A stretch of DNA of 64,000 nucleotides from Sternotherus odoratus (Eukaryota; Chordata; Testudines; Kinosternidae), in the NCBI GenBank assembly GCA_032164245.1, contig JAVMKO010000020.1:9575206-9639205 (forward strand). Reading direction: 5' to 3'. A program made the translations under genes and the position numbers. Each line of letters begins with the position of its first letter. The stretch's first letter is position 1. This document shows, in pieces, positions 40,832 through 53,742 of this stretch. The notes below the pieces were generated by a model, which was not told the origin of the DNA, made no database searches, and was given only the letters and a program-made list of their open reading frames with translations.

Positions 40832-43800
40832 CTAAGGAAATAAAGAGGAGGAGGGGAAGTTAGCATGTAAAATGTCTGACTTGTGTCTGCAGTGTCTCAC
40901 AGAATGAGACAGGTGTTCCAAGCATGTGGAATATGCTAAGGATGATGAAAATATCTGGTATTCATGTTCACTGGGATCTTCCCATTGACTGCAATAGGTT
41001 TGGGATCAGGCATCGTATGGCCACCACGGTAATAGCTGAGTGCTGCATACAGCACACATTTTTTCTTAGCTTGGTTTAAATCTTGTGATTGTCATACGTG
41101 ATCACAAAGGTTTTTGTCTTGTAAAACTATAACAAAAATGTATTGGCCACATTCTCAGTCTGTTGTAAATCAGCACAGTTCTGAGCATAGTCATTCACTT
41201 CACTATAGTCATGCTGATCTAGACCTTCTGAGGATTGGGCCTTATATGTTTAAAGTATAAATTAGATTGTTAATGCCAATTAGGGCATTTGAATCCTCTT
41301 TTCTCATTAATCTGGGCATCCAAATCCCCTATATAATTTGAAACTCTCAAGTCACAATATGTTCTCCAGAATAAATCATGTTAACCTTGGCAATAAAATA
41401 AATTAAGATGTCCATTCTCAATATATTTGATAACTCCAGCACATTGCAGGGTTCTAAAGATGTTTGCTTCCCAATAGCCTGTTTTGATGTTATTTGTATT
41501 CAGAAATGCATTTCCCCATCTAGCCCTCTGACCCAGAAAATCAGTGCTTTCATGTTTTATTTTAAAGCTGTCATTGCAGTCAATTTATTTATTTATTAAG
41601 CTCCCTGGTTTAAAAAAATTATTTTGGCAAATAAACAGTTACAAAAGTAATGCAAAAGAAGCTAAAAAAAAACATTCTGCCAGATGATGGCAATAGCAGC
41701 TACCTCCCTGCTCCAGGATTACTTCACGAAGGATTCTGAAGGAAAGTTGAGAAAGAAAAGTGAAAGTGTTTTGCAATGTGCAGATTAACCATGCTCATCC
41801 GATACTCAAGTACGTCCGTGCTCTAAAATAACAAGAGAGCATTAAAACTAGCCAGGCTGCTTGCTCAACATGCACAAAGTGAAGTGAAAGAAAAGAATCA
41901 CAGATTAAAAACTGTCATCGGCTTCCTACTTTTGTAAGCAAAACCAGACCAGAATGCTGCATTCTGAAGCCATTGTACTGCAGTTTAATGGTCCTATCCC
42001 ATTCCCGGTGAAGTCTATGGGAGTTTTGCCATGGACGTTCACAGAGCCGGATCAGTTATTAACTCAGAAAGATTTCTTAATGTGAAGAGGTCTTGAATTT
42101 GCACAGATTTGAAAGAGTGCTAGTAATTTGGCTGAGTGTCTATTCTTGCATTTGTTTGATGCTTATAGGGGGAAATCCTTGCCAATGATAAAAGCTGTTT
42201 GGGCAGAGGTGGGTTGGAACCAGCGGCCTCTGCAGTACAATTAATATTCCAGACACGTCCGCAGCATTCCTATGGTACCTGTATGCAGCAATTTCAATAT
42301 CCAACGCCATTTTGACATTGAGGAGATCCTGGTATTCCCTCAAATGACGTGCCATTTCCCATTTTGTACCCCGCAGCTCATTTTCCAACTGCTGGATCGT
42401 GTCCTGTAACAGATACATAAAACCCCCATAACAGAATTACACTTGCATCCCAAAAGCAATCCTGGTCAGACAATAGTGTTAACCCCATCTTGTAGCTGAA
42501 TGGCAGCACTGGAAAAGTTCTGTAAGGAAGCCTTTTAAAAGCCCATCTTAAAATCCAGGGTTAATATATGGAAGGGATCAGAGCACAAAAGGAGTCTGAT
42601 CCCAGTCTCACTGCCTTCATTGGACATCTGAATCAGGCCTATTGTTTTGCAAATAATTGTGTATTACAATAAAGCTTTAATAAAGATTAAAAGAATAAAG
42701 ATTCTGCCATTCTTACTCAGGCAAAACTCCTTCTGGTGGAGCATTGCCTCAGCCAGGGTTGTAGATTTGACCTTTTAACTTTCCCCATATATTTGAAGAT
42801 ATCTATTAGCTATCAGTAAACTACTGTCAGGAGTTAAGAACTGTGTAAAAACACTTAGAAACATCATTTTAAAAGCTCAGGTCAGACTGTTGTCTGACTA
42901 AGCAACAGCAAAACGCGGACTATATATTTGCAAACTGTGAAACATCTCTGATACAAGGTCATTTACTGTATCCTCAGGCTTAAAAGTGCGCATAGTCAAT
43001 GGGGCGGGGAATGGAGTTTCCTAAAAGAGCAGTTAAAAATCAAGGCAGGACTATTTGAAATCTTAGCACTGCTCTTTGTAAAGAGGTAGGGTGGAGTAAA
43101 TGTTTTACTCTCAGAGCAGACAGCTGAGGGAGTGAAGGTCGGAGGCAAGCCCTGAACACTACAAGTAGACGTCTGGCTTGCATTGCACAGCCGGTCTTTT
43201 TGCACCACGCAAGCCAATTTGGGTTCTTTTCTTAATTTTTTTTGCACCGTTGCAGATACTTTGGGTTTGTTTTCCCACCAGCCACGTTTGCCCTTCAGCC
43301 TGTCCGCGCTCCCGCCCTGCCCGCGGCGGCTCCCCAGCGCCCGGTTCATTTTGCCTTGCGGTTTATGTCATGCCGGGCGTGGGCCCCTTACCTGGTAGGT
43401 GGCGAGGTCATTGTGGTGGCGCTCCTCGATGTCGTTCAGCTGCCTCTCCAAGGACTCCTTGGTGCCCCGCACCGACTCCAGCTCCACGCTCTTGGACTGC
43501 AGCTGCCGCCGGTACTCGGCGATCTCCTCCTTGGCGGTGCGGATGGCCTCCTTGTTGTGCTCCGCCGCCTCGGTGAGCTTGGCGTAGCGGCAGCGGAACC
43601 ACTCCTCGGCTTGGTGCATGTTCTGGTCGGAGTGGCACTCCAGCTGGCTGCGGATCTCCTTGAGCGCCGAGGTGAGGTCGGTCTTGGCGTAGTCCTTCCT
43701 CTCCACCGTGATGTGCGACGCCTGGATCTGGGCCAGCAGCTCGGCCACCTCCTCGTCGTGGTTGCCCCGCAGGAAGGCCACCTCGTCCTGCAGCGACTGC

Positions 43801-44456
43801 ACCTTCTTGTCCAGCTCCACCTTCACCAGCGAGGCCTCCTCCATGTCCCGGCGCAGGGCGCGGATGGTGGCTTCGGTCTCCTCCCGCAGCCGGGCCTCGT
43901 CCTCGAAGCGCTCCTTCAGGCGCTGGATGTCCTCCTCCACGTGCTCCGAGTCCAGCTGGACCTGCGCCTTCTCGTGGGTCACTTGCTCCAGCGCGCCGCG
44001 CAACTCCCGCAGCTCTTGCTCGTACGCCTCGCCCAGCTGCGCGCGCCCGGCTTGCTTCTGGCGCAGGGCGGCGATCTCCGCCTCGATCTCCCGGTTCTGC
44101 TGCTCCAGGCCCCGCACCTTGTCGATGTAGCCGGCGAAGCGGTCGTTCAGCCCCTGCAGCTGCTCCTTCTCGCTGGCGCGGCTCAGCTTGAAGTCCCCCC
44201 CGGCCCCGTTGAGCAGCGAGGACTGGCTGAGGTCCAGGCTCTCTGAGGAGCTCAGCACGGTGGAGCCGTAGGAGACCCGGGGCGCGCCCAGGGCGCTGCG
44301 CTTGTACGGGGAGGAGACGCTGCTCGGGGAGCCCCGGGACCAGGACTGCGACCTGAAGCCGCTGGAAGGGGAGGCGCTGGCCCGGCTGTAGGTGGCCCGG
44401 CTCTCGGTCACCCTCCGGTAGGAGGGGTTGCCCAGGGGGTCCAGGATGTAGCTCAT
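39553..44456 (-). CDS. NEFM: NEFM, neurofilament medium polypeptide (3 exons, 822 aa)
   Basis: Exons 44456-43392, 42403-42279 and 40831-39553 (minus strand) encode the medium neurofilament subunit, which co-assembles with NEFL and sends its long tail out from the axonal filament. The head (1 to about 95) starts [20 protein letters not shown] and has [15 protein letters not shown] as in mammals. The rod runs from [19 protein letters not shown] (96-114) to KLLEGEETR (398-406). The tail holds [20 protein letters not shown], a 13-Glu run, many Glu/Lys blocks and the conserved end from [16 protein letters not shown] through [10 protein letters not shown] and [15 protein letters not shown] to the C-terminus. 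Human NEFM is 916 residues; the shortfall lies mostly in the KSP region, reduced here to AKSPPKSP (611-618) and [11 protein letters not shown] (659-669). All introns are GT-AG. Confidence 0.97.
40832..42278 (-). other. NEFM: NEFM intron 2
   Basis: A GT-AG intron of 1447 bp containing a palindromic repeat at 41146-41242 and another weak one at about 41993-42052. No coding sequence. Confidence 0.93.
41146..41242. repeat. Palindromic MITE-like repeat in NEFM intron 2
   Basis: 'attctcagtctgttgtaaat' and 'gatctagaccttctgaggat' are the eroded inverted ends. The centre has 'agcatagtcattcacttcac' and 'tatagtcatgctgat'. Same family as 28680-28755. Confidence 0.6.
42279..42403 (-). CDS. NEFM: NEFM coding exon 2 (125 bp, end of coil 2)
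   Basis: Encodes [20 protein letters not shown] through [14 protein letters not shown], between acceptor ctgttacag and donor AG|gtacca. It has the same length and phase as NEFL exon 2, showing the shared ancestry of the two genes. Confidence 0.97.
42404..43391 (-). other. NEFM: NEFM intron 1
   Basis: A GT-AG intron of 988 bp. It is CpG-rich near the donor (43391 end) and AT-rich elsewhere. Fragments of the 'actcaggcaaaactcc' and 'gatcccagtctcactgcctt' palindromic repeats lie at about 42593-42740. Confidence 0.92.
43392..44456 (-). CDS. NEFM: NEFM coding exon 1 (355 codons, phase 0)
   Basis: Encodes the head and rod up to [14 protein letters not shown], with donor CAG|gtaagg. The start ATG (44456-44454) is chosen because [12 protein letters not shown] matches the conserved vertebrate NEFM N-terminus; no in-frame alternative lies between it and the TATA box. 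Confidence 0.97.
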
Positions 44457-44515
44457 CTTGGAAGACTTTGGGATGTGTGCGGCTTTCCCAGCGCGGCTCC
44501 TGCCCCTGCCCGCCC

Positions 44516-44523
44516 CTTATATA
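44516..44523 (-). promoter_or_regulatory. NEFM: NEFM TATA box
   Basis: The minus strand reads GGTATATAAGGGGCGGGC. The TATA box is 60-67 bp upstream of the ATG, predicting a transcript start near 44490 and a 5' UTR of about 35 nt, as at NEFL. Confidence 0.85.
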
Positions 44524-44564
44524 CCGGAACCCGGCCGGTAGCTCGGCTCCAGCCACATGCGCCG

Positions 44565-44576
44565 AGGGGGCGGGCC
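44565..44576 (-). promoter_or_regulatory. GC box upstream of NEFM
   Basis: 'gggggcgggcc' about 45 bp upstream of the TATA box fits an Sp1-type GC box. Confidence 0.5.
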
Positions 44577-44728
44577 AGGGAGGGGACTAAGACACCGCAG
44601 CCAGCCCCAGAGCCCTCCCCCCGGCAGCTAGCTCCTCCCACCTCCCCCCTTTTCCAGACCCCCTCTGCTTCCCTCCCTCCTCGCCTTCCATTTCTTTCCG
44701 CCTCTCCTCGCCCATTCCTCCCTCGCCT

Positions 44729-44784
<56 letters not shown>
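44729..44784. repeat. (TTTC)n microsatellite upstream of NEFM
   Basis: About 14 units of TTTC, within a longer C/T-only stretch (roughly 44630-44935). It is a polypyrimidine/polypurine tract beginning about 200 bp upstream of the NEFM TATA box. Confidence 0.95.
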
Positions 44785-44786
<2 letters not shown>

Positions 44787-45110
44787 CCTTCTCTGTCCCT
44801 CCTCTCCCCCAGCTCTCCCCCTTCTTCTCTCCTTCCTCATCTCCTCCATCCCTACCCCTCTTCCTTGTTCTCTTTCCCATCCTCCCCCTCCCACCCTTCC
44901 CCTCTCCTTCCTTCCCCTACCCCCCCTGGCTTCCACCGACCGCATGGAGCAAAGCACAATGGAGCAGGGTCAAAAGAACGGCGAGAAGCCGAAGGTTGCG
45001 CTAGGCGGGGAGGTTGGGGGTGCAGGGTTTCTCCCAGGGGGGCCCGGGCAGACATTCTCCGTTAGATGTGAGGGAGAGCCCACTGAATGCATTGGGGTGG
45101 CAGGTAAGGG

Positions 45111-45133
45111 GTGTGTGTGTGTGTGTGTGTGTG
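45111..45133. repeat. (GT)n microsatellite
   Basis: A GT dinucleotide run of about 11 units. Confidence 0.9.
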
Positions 45134-48100
45134 CGTAGGAGAGAGAGCGAGCCATGGCGATTTCAGCACCACGGCCAGCGGCCACTGGAGAAGCGATGGA
45201 AGGGGATATCTCTGCAGAATGAAAAGGCGTCTCCGGGTGGTTTGCCTGGGGCTGTGTCCCCCACTCCCTACGCAGCTATAATAAAGCCTAGCTAGTATGC
45301 GATTTGTGTTAAATGAGCAGCATGCGAGTGTCAAACCGGGGCTCCATCTGCAATGCAGAGCGGCAGAAAGGAACCCGGAGTGAATAGTTGTTCCCTCCTG
45401 AACTCATGCCCTTTAACACACAGCTGTAAAATCCTTAGCCCGAGACATTCCTATTAAGATGAATCACGAGGAGCAAGAAGTCAGGGAGACGAGGGGACAA
45501 AAGAAACGACCCCCCCCCCGCCCCACAATGGTCTGACATTTGAAGGTCAACAATGCCTTGGAAAAGAGAAGAGAGGTTTGGGGGATTCATAGGAAAATGG
45601 GATTGCTGCTTTGTGATTATCGAAAGCCTGAAGTGGCTTTTCGAGTTCTGGGGATAAATAAAAGCAGAAATGTGAAATTCTGCAGCAGAAAGTTGATTGC
45701 ATTCTAGGATGTAACCATTTCAGGGATAGAGCACCCATATTGTAATTGGTACAGATAAACAAGAGTTTTTCCAAAAGCCACTTGGATCTAAAGTCTTTTA
45801 ATACTATTTTTCTGGATTTTGGCTTTGTTTTTTCAAAGATCTATCTATCTTTAAAATGCCTGGTTCATTTTCTCTTTAAAGATTTGTTAAAACTTATGTT
45901 TTGGTGGCACAGGGTAATTTTTGATGAGTACATTGTGGTGACTAGCTAGCATCCAGTGGACTTTGCCTTCACATGTACACGGGCAATTAAATAGTTAATT
46001 ACAGGGATAAATCATTGCTGATGCTAGAATAAAAATGATCTATGTATAGTTCCTGCATTCCTTCCTTCTTGTAGGCACTGAAAATGTATGCCTGTTTCTA
46101 CCCAGAAATCTGTACAATTTGAAAAACAAAAGCATGTTCACTAATTACCTTCTTATTTTAGCCCTGTGTCTGAAATGATATTTAAAATGCTGCAGCATTT
46201 CTACACTGTGCACAGCTAGAAAAGTCTGAGGGACAGGGTTAAACTTTCAAACCACATGGAACACTGTGCCACAGTTCACTCATTAATATGATGTTGTCAT
46301 AGGACTGCAGCACTGCAGTCAGTGGAGAAAGGAAGTCAGAATTATCCAAGGTATCTGCTGAATTGCATTTGCAAACAGAACCTATTAGATCCACAGTTTA
46401 ACCTATTTGGAGTTGTATAGGACTGGTATAAGGGGAAGATTTTAGTGTAATTGAAGCAATCAAGGATTCTAAATGCATTCTATTAATTTTGCTAATAGTT
46501 TTTCTGGGGTGGGGGTGGGGGAAGAACTCTCTAGACTCAGCAGGAAGTCAAGGCAAAAGTGCTATTAACAAAGATATTGCATTTTATTAATTTTCAGGAT
46601 AAAATATGTGTTATGATCTGGTTTATTGTTATTTTCCACTTTGCTTAAAAGAACAGTAGGAAAAAACCAGAATACGTCCATGTTTTACTCACTGGGAGAA
46701 CTTACTGTAAAGGAAAACATATGGTTAACAATGGTGCCTGGGACTTTTATTATTCTTTTAATGCTCTGAAAACAAGATGATTGTGCTGAAAGACAATTAA
46801 AAGAACCATATTTACTCTTGAAATAAAATGCATTTGCATTAAATATTATTTATGCACAGATTATTCAGAATCGAATTGGCTGGTATGCAAAACATATTGC
46901 TACTGTATAATCAAGTGCTAATACAGTTTGACATCTATTGAATACTTAATTTAGGCAATGTAAAGTTGAATATACAACAATTATCATAGTATATATTGAT
47001 TACTTTAAAAAAAATCAGAATATTTATACAAAATGAGATGCACACATACTTTCACATGAGTCTTTATTAAATCACTTTACAGAAAGAGGGCTTTTTTCAT
47101 TTTCAAAAATCACTGTTCTCGTAACATTCAATTCAGGTCCATTAGAAAGTATGTGTAGACAAAACCAATGCTAGATTTTTATGAAGGTGATATGGAGGTT
47201 AGAATGAGCCAGCAAAAACAATTTCCCTTTTTTTAGCACCTCATTCCCTTCCACTTTATATCAATATCTGGTTTAGGATTTTTGAGGTGAAGACTACTGT
47301 TTCTAAATATGGAGAACTTCTTGTCTCAGAGTTTAGCACACAGGTATCGTTACTTTTGATCAAAGAGCGTCATAGTTCTCACTCTCTGCAGAGAACTGGA
47401 GATAATGCTGGAAAATGCTGCCACTTACACAGAGTAGAAAAGAAAATACATTACTTTTAATCTTGATTGTGCATTATTGGGAAAACCAGTGTTAAGAGGA
47501 GAGATATAGAAAAACATGACTGAGTTTTGCAACTTTCTTGTTTAAAAGAAACAAAAATCAAGATGTATATAGAATACACAACCTTCTGAATGCTGCCAAA
47601 AATATTCCAGAAAATATAGATTATAATGAAAAAAAACTTGAAAATCTCTTAAGAAAATCCATGCTGGGATCTGACAGAGGGAAGGATTTGATTATATTAG
47701 AGAGATATTGCAGTGAATTGGACAGTCTAGCTAATGCAATAACTGGGGGAGGGGGGAGCATGGGGAAGCAATCTATAAATAAACTAATACACCAGTTTAG
47801 AGCCTGTTCCTCAGGAACTAGCAGTTTCTAATATAATCATGTTTTATATACATTAGGGGAGCATTGATAATATTCATGTAAGGTGGAATAAATTTGCTTC
47901 AATGGGAGGTTTGTCTGAGTAAAATCTGAGTAAAGACTTCAGGATTTGGCTGAACATTCATCCTGTAATGGTAGTCTTAAAACAAGGGGGCAGATCCCCA
48001 AATAGGGGTAAATTTGTGTCACTCTATGGAAGTCAAAAAACCTACCCTAGTTTAATCAGATGAGGATTTTGGCTCCCTTGGGATCTTAAATATGGTGGTG

Positions 48101-48161
48101 AATATGGTATCCAGCAGATATTTTTGCCTTTAACCTTTTACTTCTAATTTATGATGGACAA
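45134..48161. other. 5' flank of NEFM, no gene recognised
   Basis: GC content drops from about 45.5 kb and the remainder is strongly AT-rich. A 97-codon open frame at 47538-47831 is discussed under findings. No repeat family was clearly recognised. Confidence 0.4.
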
Positions 48162-48238
48162 GATCATCCCCTGGTATAAACTGGACGCATGCCAATGAAG
48201 GCAATGGCGTGATGCCAATTTACTCCAGCTGAGGATAT
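48162..48238. repeat. Palindromic MITE-like repeat
   Basis: 'gatcatcccctggtataaac' and 'aatttactccagctgaggat' are inverted ends around 'gcatgccaatgaaggcaatg'. A second related piece follows at about 48283-48352 ('taatcttgcaaggtcctggg'). Confidence 0.65.
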
Positions 48239-48359
48239 GGTAGTGGCTAAGGAAGAAAACACTCAGGTCTATGCATCAGGAGCCTAATCTTGCAAGGTCC
48301 TGGGTGCTCCCTGAAAGATGCTTAGGCCTCTCAGCTCCTATTGAATTCAAGGGGGGTAT

Positions 48360-50181
48360 TCATCACTTTAAAAGAATTGCTCAACACCTAGCAGCAACTG
48401 GCCACCAAATGAATAAGAAATCCAATTATTCAGCCTCACATGAAGCTGCTATTAGAAACTGCCTGTCAGGGCAAAAAAGGCTGTTCACTATCATCATCTG
48501 CTTGGGATCTCACAACCGAAAGTCTGGGGCTGTGCTTATGGATTAATGATAGATCATCATTTACAAGTTTATAGTCCATATTCAGCACTGCCGTGAGAAC
48601 CATCCAGTGCAGTGAAGGGAAGAGAAGCAAAATCAAAGAGGATGAAAAACATGGGTTTTTTTAACACTCTATTTCAAATTTCATAAGAGTGATGGATCTG
48701 TCTGCATAGTCTGAGCAATTTAACTTTTTGAAGCTTTTTGATAAGGTGTCAAAGAATAAAATATGAATCTTTTGATGGGGGAAAAGCATTTGCTTGCCTG
48801 AGAAATTCCCACACACAGCTTCCTTTCTGTTCTAATTATAGTTGCCCAAGGCAGGGCTAAAACACAGTCTCACTTCTATGGCGCTAGACTGCTTTTCAAC
48901 AGTCACATTCAACTAGTGTGTGGGCTTGATTACTTGAAATCAAAGATTTCCACACACGTGCATTATTTTCTGTATGGAGAAGTGTTTCATGTTGTTGTTG
49001 ATGGTAACAAATTGCAGTAAGAACGGAGTACAATCTTGAAAACCCAATCCTAAAGAGAACTTGCAATCACTATCTGGATAAATGAAAGTTGCTTGCAGAA
49101 TGCAATGGACTTATGCTTCTTGCAAAGCTCAGTATGAGGCCTTGCAGGATCACTGCCTCATTTTGTATGTGAAGTTGCTGAGGAAGACCGGGAGATAATG
49201 TGAGTTTTGATCCCATCAGCATGCAGATGAGCCAGAGCTCTGTGTCCTCAGCCATAGATGATTTAATGTTAAGAGGCAAGGGCCATAGCATTTTAAACTC
49301 TGAGCATTCATCATTTCCCAGGTGGACCTCCCACCCTTTCACACACACATAACTTGGTGTCTTTGTCCCACATCTTGTGGGATATTTGGAGCTTGAGAAG
49401 TATAATATGATACATGGCTCAATTGGGTAATTATTGTCCTCTGAACAATACAATGCCAGTGGTACTTTTTTGACAGGAGTGAGATGGAATGGTTCTGTAA
49501 ACAAATTGATGTGAGTGTTAGTTGCCAGGAATGTTTTTAAACTTTCAAATATACTGGAGGTGCAAAACCCGGGGGTGAAATCAGTTTTATGTTATATAGT
49601 ACATCCCACCCCATAAGAATCTGACAGATTGCTTATCCCCCACTCCTCGGCTGCAAATTGCCAAGACCCTGAAAGGAAATCAATATTTACTCTCTAAAGT
49701 ATATTTCACTAAAGCAATGTGACAGTGAACATTAAGGAGCTTCATCTGCATGGGAAAAGAAATTCTTTTATTGTCTCATCACAGAAAATGCCCATGGTGC
49801 AGATTGTTCATGTTATCTACAAGTGCACTGTGGTCAAATAGGTTCTTCAGTTGCACTTGAGGAAGTCTCCCTCTCCCATGCTCATATACTGGAACTAGTT
49901 GTTGAACTGAGCCCCACTGAGCACTTAGAGTGTATTCTTTGACAACTGAGCTCCAAATGTGCAATGAAATTGCAATCTGAAAAGTAAGTGCTTAGAAGAG
50001 GTATAATATAGTCAATTAAAGAGGGATTGTGAAACTCCATGCATGTTGCCAAAGTCCATTGAAATCCCTGGATCAATTGTGCTATAAAAGAACAAAATAT
50101 TAAATAATCTCTGCGTTAAAACAGAAAGAGAACAAACTTTTATTCCTCGAATTTAAAAAAATGCTCCTCAGCTGAGAAATT
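48360..50181. other. Intergenic stretch, no gene recognised
   Basis: Mixed AT-rich sequence. The longest frame (49070-49504, minus, 144 codons) matches nothing recognised. Confidence 0.4.
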
Positions 50182-50323
50182 GAGCCCGATTCTCATGTAT
50201 GAAAAGGTCAGTTTACACCACTCTGACAATGTAAAGGGGCCTTAGTGCAGCTGGGAATCAGGTTCAAAACCCTGTTTCACTGTCAGTGGTAAATTGACCT
50301 TTGTGTAAATCAGAATCAGGTCC
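50182..50323. repeat. Palindromic repeat, 'cccgattctca' ends
   Basis: 'gagcccgattctcatgtatg' / 'gtaaatcagaatcaggtcct' and inner 'ggtcagtttacaccactctg' / 'cagtggtaaattgacctttg' are paired inverted blocks. Confidence 0.65.
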
Positions 50324-53300
50324 TTAGGATGTGAACAAGAAACTCCTGAAAATATGGGGCTGCAATGACATGGCTACAAGACCTTCAACGGCAGCTACTC
50401 TTGTGAGTGCCTTCTTGTTAAAAATACCCTATTTAATCCATATCATCGCTGAACGCCACAGTAATAGTGTCCTCTTAAGCAACATCTTGTGTCACTCAAG
50501 TTTTTGATAGCACTAACTCTCTATTACTATTATTTTTTTTTGCCAGTTTGGAAAGCTGGGTTCAAATGCACCAGGGTGAGTGAGAATGGAAGGTGTTACG
50601 GAGGTGTTCTGGTCCTAGTGGAAATTTGTGCATATCAAAACCCCGTCTCACTATCTGGCAGAACTGGAAGCATCCGCTCATGCAAAACTCAGGGCCGGAA
50701 AAGCAAGGGGGTGCTTAATGTTAAAGCAAAGATGTGTAGGCAGAGCTTGTGGGTCTAGGATTGTTCTGGGGTGTGGATGGAGCTGGAGTAGTATGGTCAG
50801 AGAAGTGTGTGTGTGGTCGGGATTAGATGGCAAAAAGGAGGATGTCTGGGACAAGATAGGTGCTGGAAATCAAGATGGAGGTACAATGGCAGAAACTTAT
50901 ATACTACCTGGCCTTTCTAGACGTAATTCCAATCAGTGGTTCTTGTCCTTTGCTGTACTGGTCACTGAATTCACCTGCAACACGCGCTTAAAGTAATAAT
51001 GCTGTTAGAAATGGTAAACTGGAAAGAAAATGCAGTGCAGTATGTAATAACCTGTCATCTGCATTCATAACAATGAATGATAGGAGTAGTGGGATGGAAG
51101 GAGAGGCACAGAAGGGTCATGGGATTGCAGATCAATAGTTAGGAAATGGTTGAATTAGAATTGTTTAGTACCTAGTGGAGAATTCTGCTGCTTTAGGGCT
51201 ATTGAATTACCCACACTGCATTCAGAGGGGCTGGTCAATTGTCCTTTTGAATCATACAGCAAGATAAACAATGCAAGGGGTCAGGTCTCTGCAGCTGAAC
51301 CACATCCTAGAGTGAAAACATTGTGCTTGCCCTAAATCTAAATGGTGTAGCTGGGAAGTGAAGAAAAAGTACCTCTTTGTTGCCTGGGTGCTTCCAAATG
51401 GTAGCATCATGTTTAAGGGTCGGTGGTCATATTTCCCGGGTGTGCCATCTGTTTTCAATTGAACCGGGCTAAAAGTTGGCATACGGAAAGTAGCACAAGT
51501 TGGGGAAAGTAATCTTTTTTTAGAGCCAAAGCAGTCCGAAATAGCTCACCTTTCCTTCTAGCTTTGGTGGCTTTTGAACTTCCTTGAACTAAAAACAGTT
51601 TTGAAAAGTGGCTACAAAACATGCTCAGTATGGACACTTTTGTTGCCAGTGCTGTGTACTCCACATGCTGCCGTGCTGTGAAGTGATTCCTGGAAGTGCT
51701 GCTTCTCGGACAAAATGGAGAACAATGATTTCAAGGCTGGAGGGTGGACTGCTGACATCAAAGACAGTTTGCCATTGACTTCAATTATTAGATCTACTGT
51801 GTGCTAGCCTTTAGAAGTGCCATTGTGGAAAACAATTACCATATGCTGTGAAAAGTCCTGCTCTAAAAGCATTAGAATCAAAATAGACAGGATATATTGC
51901 TATCACCATGTTTTTTCAGATACGGCATTGAGAGAGATTAAGCTTCTCTGAACCTTTTGTTACTGGCATTAGACATCATTGATAAATGTGACCAATTCAT
52001 CCCTGGAATAACTGCAACTGAGTTGCACCAGGGATTAAATTGTCCCAATATTTCCCAAAAAATCCATTTGAAGGAGGATAAACTGCTGCCCATGGTATGG
52101 ATTGAATAGTGTTGAGGTTCCTCTGAGACCTATTCCAGCTGGTTCCAAACACCCAGTTGGACTCTACTCTTGTCACTCATGTTCTAGATTCACCAAGATG
52201 CTTAAAGGTGTGCCTTCCCTTAAGCATGTTAACAGCATTGACTTCACTGGGACTACTCAGATACTTACAGATAGGCACACAGGCCCAGATCCTCAAAGGT
52301 ATCTAGGTGCTTAACTCCCATTGGTTTCAACGGAAGTTGGGTATCTTTAGGATGTGGACCATGCTCATTAAGTACCTTGCTTCATTTTTGACCACCTCTA
52401 TTCAAAACTGTCTGTGATGCAAATGAAACTTTATCAATTTTTCCAGCAATATTTGAAATATCTGCTAATATGCCCACGATCTGATTGGACAGTGATGTGA
52501 ACAGTGGGTATCAAAATATGACTTGTTTCAATCAGAGGAGTAATTATGGGACTGTGTGCTTTGTACAATACCCCAAATCTTCCTAGAACTGAATTATTTA
52601 CTGTATTCAGAATTCTGAATTGCATGTTGCAAGAATACATTGGCTCAAAGCCAGTGCTATAACGCTAAGTGTGCATCCTTAGTAGAATTAACTCCAAGTT
52701 AATAGCAGGAGCAATAAATAAAGAAATTGAATAATACAGGCATTCAGAGAAGGAAAATCAATACTTCTGGTAATACACTTTGCCAGCTAATTTTATTGTC
52801 AAAATATCTCTTAGATGATTTTGTTAAAGAGCTATGCATCTCCCCACCTAAGGGGTTATAATGTATACAGAGACTTGTGTGACACACTCTAAAGAAATAC
52901 AGGTGGAAAAGGACTATTTATAGTGAGCTTCTCTCAGTAATTTGAAATAATTAAAGTAGAGGATTTAGAAATGGAAAAATCAAAGGAAATCTTTTTCCTC
53001 TCTCTCAGCGACTTTCATGGATAGCTCTGGATCTGACATAACAATGACTAGCGTGTCTGAGATAAAACAGGAGCTCAGATTTTCATCTGAAATGGAAAGA
53101 GGTTGTCAGAGGGTTTTTCTAAATATGCCAATATAACATGGTAGTGTGTATTCTTTGGAACAATTATATTCATTAGGATCCTGTAGATTGTTGTCATTTT
53201 CAGGCTCTGGTATTTGTGCTTTGTAAGTCTTTGAGTCCCTAATTATCAGCATATTCTTGCCTCAGATTTTCTTCTCTTATCCCCTACAAAAAGGACATGT

Positions 53301-53653
53301 GAGAATGATCTGAAGAACAAACACAGATGTAAAAGATGCAGGGATGCAAATTATCTGCAATGCTGCATTCATTGCAAGACTGATACTGCATTTGTGATGT
53401 TGCAATGCTGCATTTTTGGTAACCTGCATATTTCCAGGCTAACATTAATAGTCAAATTAATGCAACTGAGGGAAATCAAAATGACATTGTCTGTAAACTT
53501 TAATAATAATACTCTACACTATTATATCAAATGCTGCCGATAGATCAACTTAAGCAGTAGTTTAAGTCAGATCCTCAGGATTTGGCAAGAGATTAGAAAA
53601 AGGACCATTCAAATCCCAAGGAACTAGGAACCAATTCACAGAACGCAACTCAA
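50324..53653. other. Intergenic stretch, no gene recognised
   Basis: It contains one further palindromic repeat at 52284-52360 ('gatcctcaaaggtatctagg' / 'gttgggtatctttaggatgt'). Other open frames are short. Confidence 0.4.
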
Positions 53654-53742
53654 GTCTGATTCTGTTCTCTTGCCAATATAAATGAGTAACTCCAGTAAGT
53701 CAATGGAGTTACGCCAGCATTAAAAATACAAAATCAGATTTG
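53654..53742. repeat. Palindromic repeat, 'ctgattctg' ends
   Basis: 'gtctgattctgttctcttgc' / 'aaaatcagatttggg' enclose 'gagtaactccagtaagtcaa' and its mirror 'tggagttacgcc'. Confidence 0.65.

Larger units (their letters stand above)
43270..44650. other. CpG-rich island over NEFM exon 1 and promoter
   Basis: CpG is dense over the first exon, its donor and the promoter, as at NEFL. Long frames on the + strand (for example 43242-44246) are antisense shadows. Confidence 0.85.

Noticed and set aside
39593..40843. 416-codon Ser-rich frame antisense to the NEFM tail
   Set aside because: Glu and Lys codons read in reverse give Ser, Phe and Leu; no stops appear because of the repetitive codon use.
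43242..44246. 334-codon + frame antisense to NEFM exon 1
   Set aside because: A shadow of the GC-rich coiled-coil exon, rich in Leu/Gln from reversed coding.
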